Below are positions 37,983 through 46,172 of a DNA stretch of 64,000 nucleotides, piece by piece. Positions within the stretch are counted from its first letter, which is position 1, and each line of letters starts with the position of its first letter. Position numbers and translations under genes: made by a program. The stretch is from Streptomyces cylindrosporus (lineage in GTDB: Bacteria; Actinomycetota; Actinomycetes; Streptomycetales; Streptomycetaceae): contig NZ_JALDAY010000021.1 of the NCBI RefSeq assembly GCF_022698165.1, positions 1 to 64,000 of the forward strand, given 5' to 3'. The notes beneath the pieces were generated by a model. That model ran no database searches, was not told the DNA's origin, and saw only the letters and a program-made list of their open reading frames with translations.

Positions 37983-38621
37983 TCAGGCGGCGACCGTGTC
38001 GTCCTTCGGCGGCACCTGGACACCGTCGTCCGTCACGAAGCGGAACGTGCCGGTGATGGCGTCGAACAGGTCGTAGACCTCGTTCTTCAGCGGCAGGTTG
38101 GGGCTGGCCAGGGTGACGACCAGGAAGTCCTCGGTGCTGCCCGGCACCGGCATCATCGTGTGCATCGTCAGCAGCTTGACGTCGATGTCCCCGGTCAGCC
38201 GGGTCACCTCGGTGCCGGTGACCCGGGCCACCGTGCCCACGTGCGGGATCTTCGCGGACGCGATGACCCGGTCCCTGGGAGCCACTCCCGTCGCGGAGGA
38301 GACGCCGAGCCGCGCGGACAGCACCGGCAGCGTCAGCTCCTCGCCCTCGGGCGTGCTGACCGCGAACACCATGCCGTACGCCAGGAAGAGGCCCTCGGTG
38401 TACATCGTCGCGGTGCCCGCGGCCAGCAGCGCCCCGTGGCGGCGGGCCGCTCGGGTCACCTCGCGGCCCTGGCGGAACATGTCGTTGATCCGCGCCTTCT
38501 CGCGCGGGTCGTCGGTCGTGGCGAGGGCCTGCGCCCGGGTCCTGGCCAGCTCCTCGCCGCTCAGGTCGACCTGCTGCCACTGGTCCGGGATGTCCAGCAG
38601 AAATCGTCGTGCCGTGCTCAC
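37983..38621 (-). CDS. Unknown type VII-associated protein coupled to a WXG100 gene
   Basis: This 212-aa soluble protein is of unknown family. Residues about 25-75 are helical and charged (EELARTRAQALATTDDPREK). A mixed alpha/beta region follows (ATMYTEGLFLAYGMVFAV...TGDIDVKLLTMHTMMPVPG). It has no signal peptide. GTG 38621 overlaps the stop of the WXG100 gene (GTGA), so the two are co-translated. Size and position resemble chaperone-like partners of ESX substrates, but no EspG similarity can be shown by eye. Confidence 0.78.
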   Translation of the reverse strand: MSTARRFLLDIPDQWQQVDLSGEELARTRAQALATTDDPREKARINDMFRQGREVTRAARRHGALLAAGTATMYTEGLFLAYGMVFAVSTPEGEELTLPVLSARLGVSSATGVAPRDRVIASAKIPHVGTVARVTGTEVTRLTGDIDVKLLTMHTMMPVPGSTEDFLVVTLASPNLPLKNEVYDLFDAITGTFRFVTDDGVQVPPKDDTVAA

Positions 38622-38911
38622 TTGCCGCCTCCGTCGTCGAGGTTCGCCACCGCGTCCTGGTCGGTCTTCTCGAAGGAGTCGAGGATGTTGCCGATGGCGT
38701 CGCGGATGCCCTGCACCTGCTTCTGCAGCTGGTGCTTGCCGTCCTCCCACTTGTTCTCGAAGTTCTGCGCGGAGCCGTGGGAGAGCTCGGGCCCGAACGC
38801 CGCATCGAAGTCGAAGGTGTGGTGTCCGATGTCGATGTTGTCGTGCACGAAGGCCAGCATGTTCTTGGCCTCCTCGAGTTCGCTCCCGGGGATGTTGACG
38901 TCCGACGCCAC
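38618..38911 (-). CDS. WXG100-family protein, second copy
   Basis: This 97-aa protein has the WXG100 length and helix-turn-helix outline (residues SELEEAKNMLAFVHDNIDIG, turn HGSAQNFENKW, then a coiled second helix with SFEKTD near the C-terminus). The canonical WxG is absent. With the paralogue at 33118 it may form a heterodimer, which is inferred. The start is GTG 38911, with GGGGG upstream on the minus strand. It is divergent from the lipoprotein gene. Confidence 0.82.
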   Translation of the reverse strand: MASDVNIPGSELEEAKNMLAFVHDNIDIGHHTFDFDAAFGPELSHGSAQNFENKWEDGKHQLQKQVQGIRDAIGNILDSFEKTDQDAVANLDDGGGK

Positions 38912-39020
38912 TGCGGGCCCCCGTTTCTGTGTGCTGAGGATTCGCCTCTGCGGGGAACACGAGAGCGCGGGTGCGAAACGTTCAGTGAACCCTCGCCGGG
39001 CCCTGCCTCGTGTGTCAGGC

Positions 39021-39680
39021 ATGACCTCGCTCTTCACCCGCCGTGCCGTCGCCGCGTCCGTGCTCGCCCTGTGCGGGGCGCTGAGCCTGTCGGCCTGCGG
39101 CAAGACGATCTCCATCGGGGACAGCTCGACCCCGGCCGCCTCGGCCCCCGCGTCGCCGTCCGCCGCGGCCTCGCCCTCGTCCACGGCGTCCGCCCCCGCC
39201 CAGGGCGCGGGCAACTCGGCGCTCCAGGTGGTCGACTCCACCGCCAAGGACAACGGCCTCAGCGGCACGGGCGGGACGGTGGTCGGAGCGGCGGTGCAGG
39301 AGGCGCCGCCCAAGTGGGTGCAGTTGTCCGCCGTCACCTCGGTGCCGCTGAACGCGCCCCACCTCATCAACATCAACCAGGCCGCGCTGTACCGCTTCGA
39401 CGCCGACACCGCGGGCTCGGGCCAGTCGGCCTGCAACGACGCCTGCGCCGCGAAGTGGCCCCCGGTGACGATCCAGGAGGGCGGCAACGTCTACCTGGCG
39501 GGCGTGGACCCGAAGCAGGTCGGCGCGTTCCGCCGGCAGGACGGCCAGGTCCAGATCACCGTCGGCGGCTGGCCCCTCTACCGCTTCTCCGGCGACAGCA
39601 AGCCGGGCGACCTCAACGGCCAGGGCCTCGACGGCAAGTGGTTCGCGGCCGGGCCGACGGGAGACAAGGTGACGCAGTAG
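39021..39680 (+). CDS. Lipoprotein with secreted-repeat domains (PF03640 type)
   Basis: This 219-aa protein has a lipoprotein signal (LALCGALSLSAC, lipobox Cys about 26), an Ala/Ser/Pro linker (about 35-65) and two copies of the lipoprotein repeat. That repeat has the hallmarks LYRFDxD...SxCNDACAAKWPPV and VGGWPLYRFSGDSKPGD. Members are surface lipoproteins of unknown role, suspected in redox or electron transfer. ATG 39021 lies 109 nt from the divergent WXG100 start. A terminator follows. Confidence 0.87.
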   Translation: MTSLFTRRAVAASVLALCGALSLSACGKTISIGDSSTPAASAPASPSAAASPSSTASAPAQGAGNSALQVVDSTAKDNGLSGTGGTVVGAAVQEAPPKWVQLSAVTSVPLNAPHLININQAALYRFDADTAGSGQSACNDACAAKWPPVTIQEGGNVYLAGVDPKQVGAFRRQDGQVQITVGGWPLYRFSGDSKPGDLNGQGLDGKWFAAGPTGDKVTQ

Positions 39681-39696
39681 CGGTCACCACCCTCCC

Positions 39697-39731
39697 CGAC
39701 GGCGGCGCCCCTCAGCGGGCGCCGTCGTTTT
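39697..39731 (+). terminator. Terminator after the lipoprotein gene
   Basis: Arms starting at 39697 and ending at 39727 pair with a 3-nt bulge and are followed by TTTT. Confidence 0.8.
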
Positions 39732-39855
39732 GCGTATGCGCGCCTTCGCAAAGTTCGCCGATCATGCCGAATGTTTCGGTCGCGGCTCCACCCGTATCGC
39801 CTCAACGGTCGGCGTCGCCATGCCCGGTGCTCACAGATTCACTGCGTACAAGGGG

Positions 39856-39885
39856 TTGCCACCCTTTGGGAGCTGTCTCTAGGGT
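39856..39885 (+). promoter_or_regulatory. Promoter of the xylan/sugar operon
   Basis: TTGCCA (39856-39861), an 18-nt spacer and TAGGGT (39880-39885) predict a transcript start near 39892 and a leader of about 85 nt to the binding-protein gene. Confidence 0.6.
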
Positions 39886-39915
39886 GCGGCAACAACGCAT
39901 CTTTCTGGATCACTT

Positions 39916-39928
39916 CCGAAACTTTCGG
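39916..39928. promoter_or_regulatory. Operator CCGAAACTTTCGG
   Basis: This perfect inverted repeat lies about 25 nt after the predicted transcript start. It fits the GAAAnTTTC element described upstream of Streptomyces xylanase genes. The LacI-family protein at 44261 is the obvious candidate to bind it and block elongation. Confidence 0.75.
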
Positions 39929-39976
39929 TCCCAGCGGACGGTCGTGGACGCGCCGTCCCTATCCAAGGAGCGCAAA

Positions 39977-41269
39977 ATGGGCGACCGGGCACTGTCCCGC
40001 CGCGGCTTCCTGGCGGCCTCCGCCGCGGCCGGTCTGGGCATGACGGCACTGAGCGGCTGCGGTGGCGACTCGGACGGGGGGTCGTCGGACGGGACGACCA
40101 CGATCGAGTGGTGGAACATCTCCACCACCGAGCCCGCGCACACCGTCTGGGCCGGTCTGGCCAAGAAGTTCGAGGCCCAGAACCCCAAGGTGAAGATAAA
40201 GATCACCCAGCTGGAGAACGACGCCTACAAGACGAAGATGACCTCGCTGACCGCCTCCGGGAAGCTGCCCGACATCTTCCACACCTGGGGCGGCGGCGTC
40301 CTCCAGCAGCAGGTCGACGCCGGGCTCGTCGAGGACCTCACCGACAAGACCAAGCCGTGGGCCGACGGCCTGCTGTCGGTCGCCAAGCAGGCGTACATCC
40401 TCGACGACAGGACGTACGGCATCCCGTTCGACATCGGCATGATCGGGTTCTGGTACAACAAGGCGCTCTTCAAACAGGCCGGCATCGCCGAGCCGCCGAC
40501 CACCTGGAGCGGCTTCCTCGACGCGGTGAAGAAGCTGAAGGCGAAGAAGATCACGCCGATCGCGCTGGCCGGCAAGGAGAAGTGGCCCGAGATGTACTAC
40601 TGGGCCTACCTCGCGATGCGCACGGCCGGCCTCGACACCCTGAAGAAGGCCAACGACAACAAGGACTTCACCGACCCCGGGCTGGTCCAGGCCGGACAGC
40701 ACCTCAAGGAACTGGTCGAACTCCAGCCGTTCCAGAAGGGGTTCCTCGGCGCCGCCTACTCCACGCCGACCGGACAGGCCGCCACCATGGGCAACGGCAA
40801 GGCCGCCATGGAGCTCATGGGCCAGTGGGCCCCGTCCGTCGAGGCCGACTCCGGCAAGGGCCTCGGCGCGAACCTCGGCTTCTTCCCCTTCCCGGCCGTC
40901 GAGGGCGGAAAGGGCGCCATCACCGAGGTGTTCGGCGGAGGCGGCGGACACGCCCTGCGCAAGGGCGCTCCGCAGGCGGCCTTCGACTTCCTGAAGTTCT
41001 TCGCCTCCGAGGCCACCGACCTCGAACTCGTCAAGAAGACCGGCACCCTGCCGATCCTGCCCGCCGCCGAAAAGGCCCTCTCCGACCCCAACACCAAGGC
41101 CGTACAAGCCCAGTTGAACGCCGCCACCGGCTTCCAGCTCTACCTCGACCAGGCCTACGCGCCCGCCGTCGGCCAGGAGGTCAACGACAGCGTCTCCGCG
41201 CTGATCGCCGGCTCCAAGTCCCCCGAGCAGGTCACGCAGTCGATCACCAAGACCGCGAAGGAAGCGTAG
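39977..41269 (+). CDS. Sugar ABC transporter substrate-binding lipoprotein (xylobiose type)
   Basis: This 430-aa protein has a Tat-type signal (LSRRGFLAASAAAGLG) ending in a lipobox Cys (LSGCGG, about 31), then a type 1 extracellular solute-binding fold with TTTIEWWNISTTEP at the mature start. It binds an oligosaccharide outside the cell. The downstream GH10 xylanase and LacI regulator, and the upstream GAAAnTTTC site, point to xylobiose or a xylo-oligomer, as in BxlE. The substrate is an inference. ATG 39977 follows AAGGAG. It is the first gene of the operon. Confidence 0.88.
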   Translation: MGDRALSRRGFLAASAAAGLGMTALSGCGGDSDGGSSDGTTTIEWWNISTTEPAHTVWAGLAKKFEAQNPKVKIKITQLENDAYKTKMTSLTASGKLPDIFHTWGGGVLQQQVDAGLVEDLTDKTKPWADGLLSVAKQAYILDDRTYGIPFDIGMIGFWYNKALFKQAGIAEPPTTWSGFLDAVKKLKAKKITPIALAGKEKWPEMYYWAYLAMRTAGLDTLKKANDNKDFTDPGLVQAGQHLKELVELQPFQKGFLGAAYSTPTGQAATMGNGKAAMELMGQWAPSVEADSGKGLGANLGFFPFPAVEGGKGAITEVFGGGGGHALRKGAPQAAFDFLKFFASEATDLELVKKTGTLPILPAAEKALSDPNTKAVQAQLNAATGFQLYLDQAYAPAVGQEVNDSVSALIAGSKSPEQVTQSITKTAKEA

Positions 41270-41278
41270 TAGCCGGCG

Positions 41279-42277
41279 ATGACCTCCACTTTCCTCCCGG
41301 ACAAGCGGACCGGCCCCGACGTCGCCCTCTCCTCCCCGACGGCGACGTCGGCCCGGCGGCGGGCGCGCCGCCGGCTGGCCCACTGGCTCACCGCGGTCGG
41401 CTTCCAGGTGCCCGCCCTCGTGCTGTTCATCGGGCTCGTGCTGCTGCCGATGCTGTTCGCCCTGTACGCCGCCTTCTTCCGCTGGGGCGGCTTCGGCATG
41501 CCCTCCGACTATGTCGGCGGCGACAACTTCACCCGCCTCTTCCAGGACGACGTCTTCCTCGGCGACCTGTGGCGCTGCGGAGTCCTGATCGTCCTCTCGC
41601 TCGCCCTGCAACTGCCGTTCGCGCTCGCCCTCGCCGTCGCCCTCAACCAGCGGATCCGCGGCCGGGCCGTCTACCGCATGCTGTTCTTCGCGCCGTACGT
41701 CCTGTCCGAGGCCATCACCGGCGTGCTGTTCAGCATGATCTTCGCCCCCGACGACGGGCTCGTCGACCACTTCCTCGGCAGCATCGGCCTCGACGGGCTC
41801 GGCGGCGAGTGGTTCGCCGACCCCTCCTACGTCATGGCGACCCTCTTCCTCGTCATGACCTGGAAGTACTTCGGCTTCCACATGATGCTCTACCTGGCCG
41901 GACTCCAGTCCATCCCGGCCGAGTTGACCGAGGCGGCCCTCATCGACGGCGCCGGCCCCTGGCAGCGCTTCCGCAACGTCACCCTGCCGCTGCTCGCGCC
42001 CACCCTGCGCATCAGCGTCTTTTTGTCCGTCATCGGGGCGATCCAGCTCTTCGACCTGGTGTGGGTGATCACCCAGGGCGGCCCCGACCACCACTCCGAG
42101 ACGATGGCCGTGACGATGTTCCAGTACGGCTTCAAGCGCTACCAGGTCGGGTACGCCAGCGCGATCAGCGTCGTCATGTTCGGCATCTGCCTCGTCTTCG
42201 CCCTCGCCTACCAGCGGTTCGTGCTCCGCCGCGACCTCGAAGGCGCCACCACGAACATGAGGGGAGACGGCAAGTGA
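41279..42277 (+). CDS. Sugar ABC transporter permease (first subunit)
   Basis: This 332-aa protein has a basic N-terminus and about six transmembrane helices. A MalF-type EAA loop (LTEAALIDGAGPWQRFRNVTLP) couples it to the ATPase. It follows the binding-protein gene by 9 nt. Its stop overlaps the GTG of the next permease. Streptomyces sugar importers of this kind usually share the ATPase MsiK, encoded elsewhere, and no ATPase gene lies here. Confidence 0.92.
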   Translation: MTSTFLPDKRTGPDVALSSPTATSARRRARRRLAHWLTAVGFQVPALVLFIGLVLLPMLFALYAAFFRWGGFGMPSDYVGGDNFTRLFQDDVFLGDLWRCGVLIVLSLALQLPFALALAVALNQRIRGRAVYRMLFFAPYVLSEAITGVLFSMIFAPDDGLVDHFLGSIGLDGLGGEWFADPSYVMATLFLVMTWKYFGFHMMLYLAGLQSIPAELTEAALIDGAGPWQRFRNVTLPLLAPTLRISVFLSVIGAIQLFDLVWVITQGGPDHHSETMAVTMFQYGFKRYQVGYASAISVVMFGICLVFALAYQRFVLRRDLEGATTNMRGDGK

Positions 42278-43095
42278 AGACCGTACGCAACCTGCCGCTG
42301 CACGTGGTCCTCGTCCTGGTCGGCGCGGTGATGGTGGTACCCCTGCTGTACGCCGTGCTGTCCGGCTTCAAGTCCACCGACGAGCTCTCCAGCAACCCCT
42401 TCGGGCTGCCCGAGCACTGGCTGGCCGGCAACTACACGGACATCCTCGGCTCCGGCGACTTCTGGCGGCTGCTCGGCAACAGCACCCTCATCGCGGTCGG
42501 TACGACCGTGCTGGTGGTCGCCGTGTCGGCGCTCGCGGCCTTCTCCTTCGCGCGGTTCGCCTTCCGCGGCCGGGAGGTGCTGTTCACCTTCTTCACGATG
42601 GGGCTGATGTTCCCCTTCGCGGTGGCCGCCCTGCCGCTCTTCCTGCTGCTGCGCTACCTCGACCTGCTGGACAACCCGCTCGGGGTGATCCTTCCGCAGG
42701 CCGCCTTCGGGCTGCCGATGACCATCATCATCCTGCGCGGCTTCTTCCGGCAGATCCCGGGGGAACTGGAGGAGGCCGCCACCCTCGACGGCTGCACCGC
42801 CTTCGGCTTCTTCTGGCGGGTGCTGCTGCCCATGGCGCGGCCCGCGCTCGGCACGGTCTCCGTGCTCGCCGTCGTCACGAGCTGGAACAACTTCATGCTG
42901 CCGCTGCTGGTGTTCACCGACGCCAAGTGGTGGACCCTGCCCATCGGCGTGCAGCAGTTCCAGGGCCAGTACTCGGCGGACTACGCCCGGGTCTTCGCCT
43001 ACCTCGTGCTGGCGATGGTCCCCGCCCTCGCCTTCTACTCGGTCGCCGAGCGCCAGCTCGTCGGCGGCCTCACCGCCGGCGCCACCAAGGGATGA
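42274..43095 (+). CDS. Sugar ABC transporter permease (second subunit)
   Basis: This 273-aa MalG-type permease has about six transmembrane helices and the EAA motif LEEAATLDGCTAFGFFWRVLLP. GTG 42274 overlaps the first permease stop (GTGA). It completes the importer with the binding protein and the first permease. The xylanase gene begins 52 nt downstream, with its own AGGAG. Confidence 0.93.
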   Translation: MKTVRNLPLHVVLVLVGAVMVVPLLYAVLSGFKSTDELSSNPFGLPEHWLAGNYTDILGSGDFWRLLGNSTLIAVGTTVLVVAVSALAAFSFARFAFRGREVLFTFFTMGLMFPFAVAALPLFLLLRYLDLLDNPLGVILPQAAFGLPMTIIILRGFFRQIPGELEEAATLDGCTAFGFFWRVLLPMARPALGTVSVLAVVTSWNNFMLPLLVFTDAKWWTLPIGVQQFQGQYSADYARVFAYLVLAMVPALAFYSVAERQLVGGLTAGATKG

Positions 43096-43147
43096 CAGGC
43101 ACCGGTGGACGTACGGCCCCACACCACACCTCGTGAGGAGTCGCACC

Positions 43148-44200
43148 ATGCGCAAGACCACCCGCCTGAGACTCGCCGGCGCCGTCGCCGCCGTCCTCGT
43201 CGCGGCAGGCATCGCCTCCGGCACACCCGCACAGGCCCACGGCAGGACCGCCACCCTCGCCGACCTCGCCCAGCGCCACGGCCGCTACTTCGGCAGCGCC
43301 ACCGACAACCCGGAACTCACCGACACCGCCTACACGGCCCTGCTCGGCAGCGAGTTCGACATGATCACGCCGGGCAACGGCATGAAGTGGTACGCCACCG
43401 AGCCCCAACAGGGCGTCTTCGACTGGACCAACGGCGACCAGATCGTCGACCTCGCTCGCGAGAACCACCAGAAGGTCCGCGCCCACACCCTGGTCTGGCA
43501 CAGCCAGCTGCCCAGCTGGCTCACCGACCGCGAGTGGACCGCCGACGAGTTGCGGGCCGTACTGAAGAAGCACATCCAGACGGAGGTACGGCACTACCGC
43601 GGCAAGGTCTACTCCTGGGACGTCGTCAACGAGGCATTCAACGAGGACGGCACCTACCGCGAGACCATCTGGTACAACACGCTCGGCCCCGGTTACATCG
43701 CCGACGCCCTGCGCTGGGCCCACCAGGCCGACCCGCACGCGAAGCTCTACCTCAACGACTACAACATCGAGGCGGTCGGCCCGAAGAGCGACGCCTAGTA
43801 CCGGCTGGCGCAGGAGCTGAAGGCGCAGCACGTGCCGCTCGACGGCATCGGCCTCCAGGCCCACCTGGCCCTGCAGTACGGCTATCCGACCACCTTGGAG
43901 GACAACCTCCGCCGCTTCTCCGCGCTGGGCCTCGACACCGCGCTCACCGAGGTCGACGTACGGATGATCCTGCCGGCGACCGAGGAGAAGCTGGCGCAAC
44001 AGGCAGACTGGTACCGGGACTTGACCGCAGCGTGCCTCGCGGTGCGGCGGTGCGTGGGCATCACGATCTGGGATTACACCGACAAGTACAGCTGGATCCC
44101 GGCGTTCTTCCCCGGTGAGGGCGCCGCGCTGCCATGGGACGAGCAACTGCAGCCGAAACCCGCGTACTTCGCGATCAGGGAGGCGCTGGGCGGCAAGTAG
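43148..44200 (+). pseudogene. GH10 endo-1,4-beta-xylanase interrupted by an in-frame amber codon
   Basis: The 351-codon frame has a signal peptide (residues about 1-32) and a GH10 barrel (DMITPGNGMKWYATEP, HTLVWHSQLPSWL). The acid/base Glu is at about 162 (VVNEAF) and the nucleophile Glu at about 268 (LTEVDV). TAG at 43796-43798 (codon 217) lies between them, where a TAC-type codon is expected (DA-Y-YRLAQELK). Everything after it stays in the same frame to TAA-free DNA and the TAG at 44198. A product ending at 216 lacks the nucleophile and half the barrel, so it should be inactive unless amber is read through. ATG 43148 follows GAGGAG. Confidence 0.9.
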
Positions 44201-44214
44201 CGGTTGCCCGAACG

Positions 44215-44279
44215 CCCCGGCGGTGCAGTGGGGAGCACCGCCGGGGTCCGGCACCCCCGGTCAGGGCGCCGGGGGTGCC
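44215..44279. terminator. Two hairpins between the xylanase and the LacI gene
   Basis: The first stem pairs 44215-44225 with 44236-44246 (11 bp). The second pairs 44250-44260 with 44269-44279 (11 bp) and overlaps the LacI stop codon. They separate convergent transcripts. Confidence 0.75.
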
Positions 44280-45307
44280 GTGCTCGACCGCACGACCAGC
44301 TCCGTGCCCAGTTCGACGCGCGGCGAGTCCGGCTGCTCGTCGCGGGCCAGCCGCAGGACCGTGCGGACCGCCAACTTGCCCATGTCGGCGAGCGGTTGGC
44401 GGACCGTGGTGAGCGGCGGCGCGGACCAGCGGACCTCCGGGAGGTCGTCGAATCCGACCACGCTCATGTCCTCCGGCACTCTGAGGCCTCGCCGGCGCAG
44501 CGCCTCGATGGCGCCGAGGGCCATCTGGTCGCTGGCCGCGAACAGGGCGGTCGGCGGCTCGGCCAGGTCGAGCAGGGTGTTGCAGCCGGTGAAGCCGGAC
44601 TCGGGGTGGAAGTCGCCGGGGACGACAAGGGTCTCGTCGAGGGCGATGCCGGCGCCCTCCAGGGCCGCACGGTAGCCGTCGAGGCGGGCGCGGGAGCACA
44701 GCAGCCGGGGCGGGCCCGCGATCAGGCCGATCCGGCGGTGCCCCAGGGACAGCAGGTGCTCGGTGGCGGCCATGCCCCCCGACCAGTTGGCGGCGCCGAT
44801 CGTGGGGACCTCCAGCGTGGGCGAGCCCGCCGGGTCGACGACCACCAGCGGGACGCCGAGCGCCCGCAACTCCTCGTGCAGCAGCGGCTCCAGGGCCGAG
44901 GTGACCAGGATGACCCCGTCGGAGGCGCGGGCCCGGAGGTTGCGCATCCATTCGCGGGCGTCGCCCGAGCGGCCGTGGATCGCGGAGACGACCGTGCCGA
45001 CGCCGGACGCGTGCGCGACCTCCTCCACGCCCCTGATGATCTCCACCGCCCAGGGGCTGTCGAGGTCGTTGAAGACCAGGTCGAGCAGGGCGGCACGGGT
45101 GCCGGAGGCGCTCGCGCGCTTGCGGTAGCCGTACCTCAGCAGCAGGTCCTCGACGCGGGCCCGGGTGCGCGGTGACACGTCGGAGCGGCCGTTGACGACC
45201 CGGGAGACCGTCGGCACCGAGACGCCGGCCTGCCGGGCGATCTCGGTGATCGTGACCCGGCCCCGCGCCTCGGACGCCCCCTCGGCGCCGGCCTCGTCTG
45301 CTGCCAT
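44261..45307 (-). CDS. LacI-family repressor, probable xylan/xylobiose regulator
   Basis: This 348-aa protein has an N-terminal LacI helix-turn-helix and hinge (ITEIARQAGVSVPTVSRVVNG, about residues 19-40) and a periplasmic-binding-like effector domain. It is convergent with the sugar importer and xylanase. It probably represses them from the GAAAnTTTC site and is released by a xylo-oligosaccharide, as described for BxlR; the effector is inferred. ATG 45307 follows GGAGGTGGGGGAA. Its own upstream region contains ACTTC-CA-GAAGT (about 45338) and TTCCGGAA, which may be autoregulatory. Confidence 0.9.
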   Translation of the reverse strand: MAADEAGAEGASEARGRVTITEIARQAGVSVPTVSRVVNGRSDVSPRTRARVEDLLLRYGYRKRASASGTRAALLDLVFNDLDSPWAVEIIRGVEEVAHASGVGTVVSAIHGRSGDAREWMRNLRARASDGVILVTSALEPLLHEELRALGVPLVVVDPAGSPTLEVPTIGAANWSGGMAATEHLLSLGHRRIGLIAGPPRLLCSRARLDGYRAALEGAGIALDETLVVPGDFHPESGFTGCNTLLDLAEPPTALFAASDQMALGAIEALRRRGLRVPEDMSVVGFDDLPEVRWSAPPLTTVRQPLADMGKLAVRTVLRLARDEQPDSPRVELGTELVVRSSTAPPAP

Positions 45308-45488
45308 TTCCCCCACCTCCGTGGACGCCTGCGGCGAAACTTCCAGAAGTCTTCCGGAAAGCGGGCACTCATGGGAAGAGTGATCAGCGCCCGATCGTGC
45401 CCGATGGCGCCGGATCACCGCGGATGTGCCGCGGTGACCTCAGTACGCATGGGTAACTACGGGGAGTGATCGGGCTCCGACATGCGTA

Positions 45489-45524
45489 GGGGCCGGCTCG
45501 CGGTTCGTGTCCGCGACCGGCCCC
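45489..45524. terminator. Hairpin after the DUF5999 gene
   Basis: A 14-bp stem with one bulged C (45489-45503 with 45511-45524) and a short loop lies downstream of the minus-strand DUF5999 gene. Confidence 0.65.
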
Positions 45525-45567
45525 TGGAATCCACCGGACGGCTCGGCGGCGCCGCCCGGCCGCCGCC

Positions 45568-45774
45568 TCAGGCGGCGGTCATCACCTTGCTCGCGCCCAG
45601 CGGGCGGTGCGGGGCGATGATCTTGCCGTCGGGCAGGAGCTCACCGGTGTCCTCGAAGAGCAGAACGCCGTTGCACAGCAGGCTCCATCCCTGCTCCGGG
45701 TGGTGCACCACGAGTCGGGCGCACTCCCGGTCGGCGGAGTCTGCTGAAGGGCACGGTGGCTGGTGCTGGCACAT
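45568..45774 (-). CDS. DUF5999 family small protein
   Basis: This 68-aa protein begins MCQHQPPCPSADSADRECAR, with two Cys in the first eight residues and a third soon after, then HHPEQGWSLLCNGVLLFEDTG. This is a family of short Streptomyces proteins of unknown role. The Cys spacing hints at metal binding. The start at 45774 follows family convention; no strong ribosome site is visible. An in-frame ATG at 45849 with GGGGGG upstream could add 25 residues. Confidence 0.8.
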   Translation of the reverse strand: MCQHQPPCPSADSADRECARLVVHHPEQGWSLLCNGVLLFEDTGELLPDGKIIAPHRPLGASKVMTAA

Positions 45775-46172
45775 TGGTGGGATCTTTCGCTCTGTCGTGA
45801 TGTGTGAGATGGCTGTGGTGTCTGCTGCGCGGCTTGAAGCGTTGTCCATGGCCGCCCCCCGTTGTGATAAGTCGGTCCAGTCCCAGTGTTGCCCCACGGA
45901 CGTCAATCCGCAGGCATTTTGCGGCACCACTTCTTCACAGGTTGATGACGCATCACCCGCCCGGGCGGTTCATTCCAAGTGCACTGTCATTTCGGGTGGT
46001 TCGCGGTGGCCGGATAGGGCTAGTCCTTCCTGGTCGGAGGCGGTTTCCGGCTCGTACGAGCAGTCATTTGCTCGGACGAGCGAAGGGGACGGGGAAAGCG
46101 GGTGGGAAAAGCGCCGTACCCCGCCACCCGGAATTCGGGAGCGGGGTACGAAGGGCCGCGCGGGGGGTGGGT
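45775..46172. other. Intergenic stretch before the DUF5999 gene
   Basis: No convincing gene is seen. The part near 45850-46050 is less GC-rich than its surroundings and probably carries the DUF5999 promoter and leader. A terminator for the right-hand gene is at 46115-46150 and is listed separately. Confidence 0.5.
46115..46150 (-). terminator. Terminator of the 194-aa gene
   Basis: Arms 46115-46124 and 46141-46150 form a 10-bp stem with an inner CCCG/CGGG extension. On the minus strand it is followed by GCGCTTTTCCC, giving the T run. Confidence 0.8.

Noticed and set aside
43832..44200. Independent 122-aa gene after the xylanase
   Set aside because: It is the C-terminal half of the GH10 domain in the same frame as the upstream part, separated only by the amber codon.
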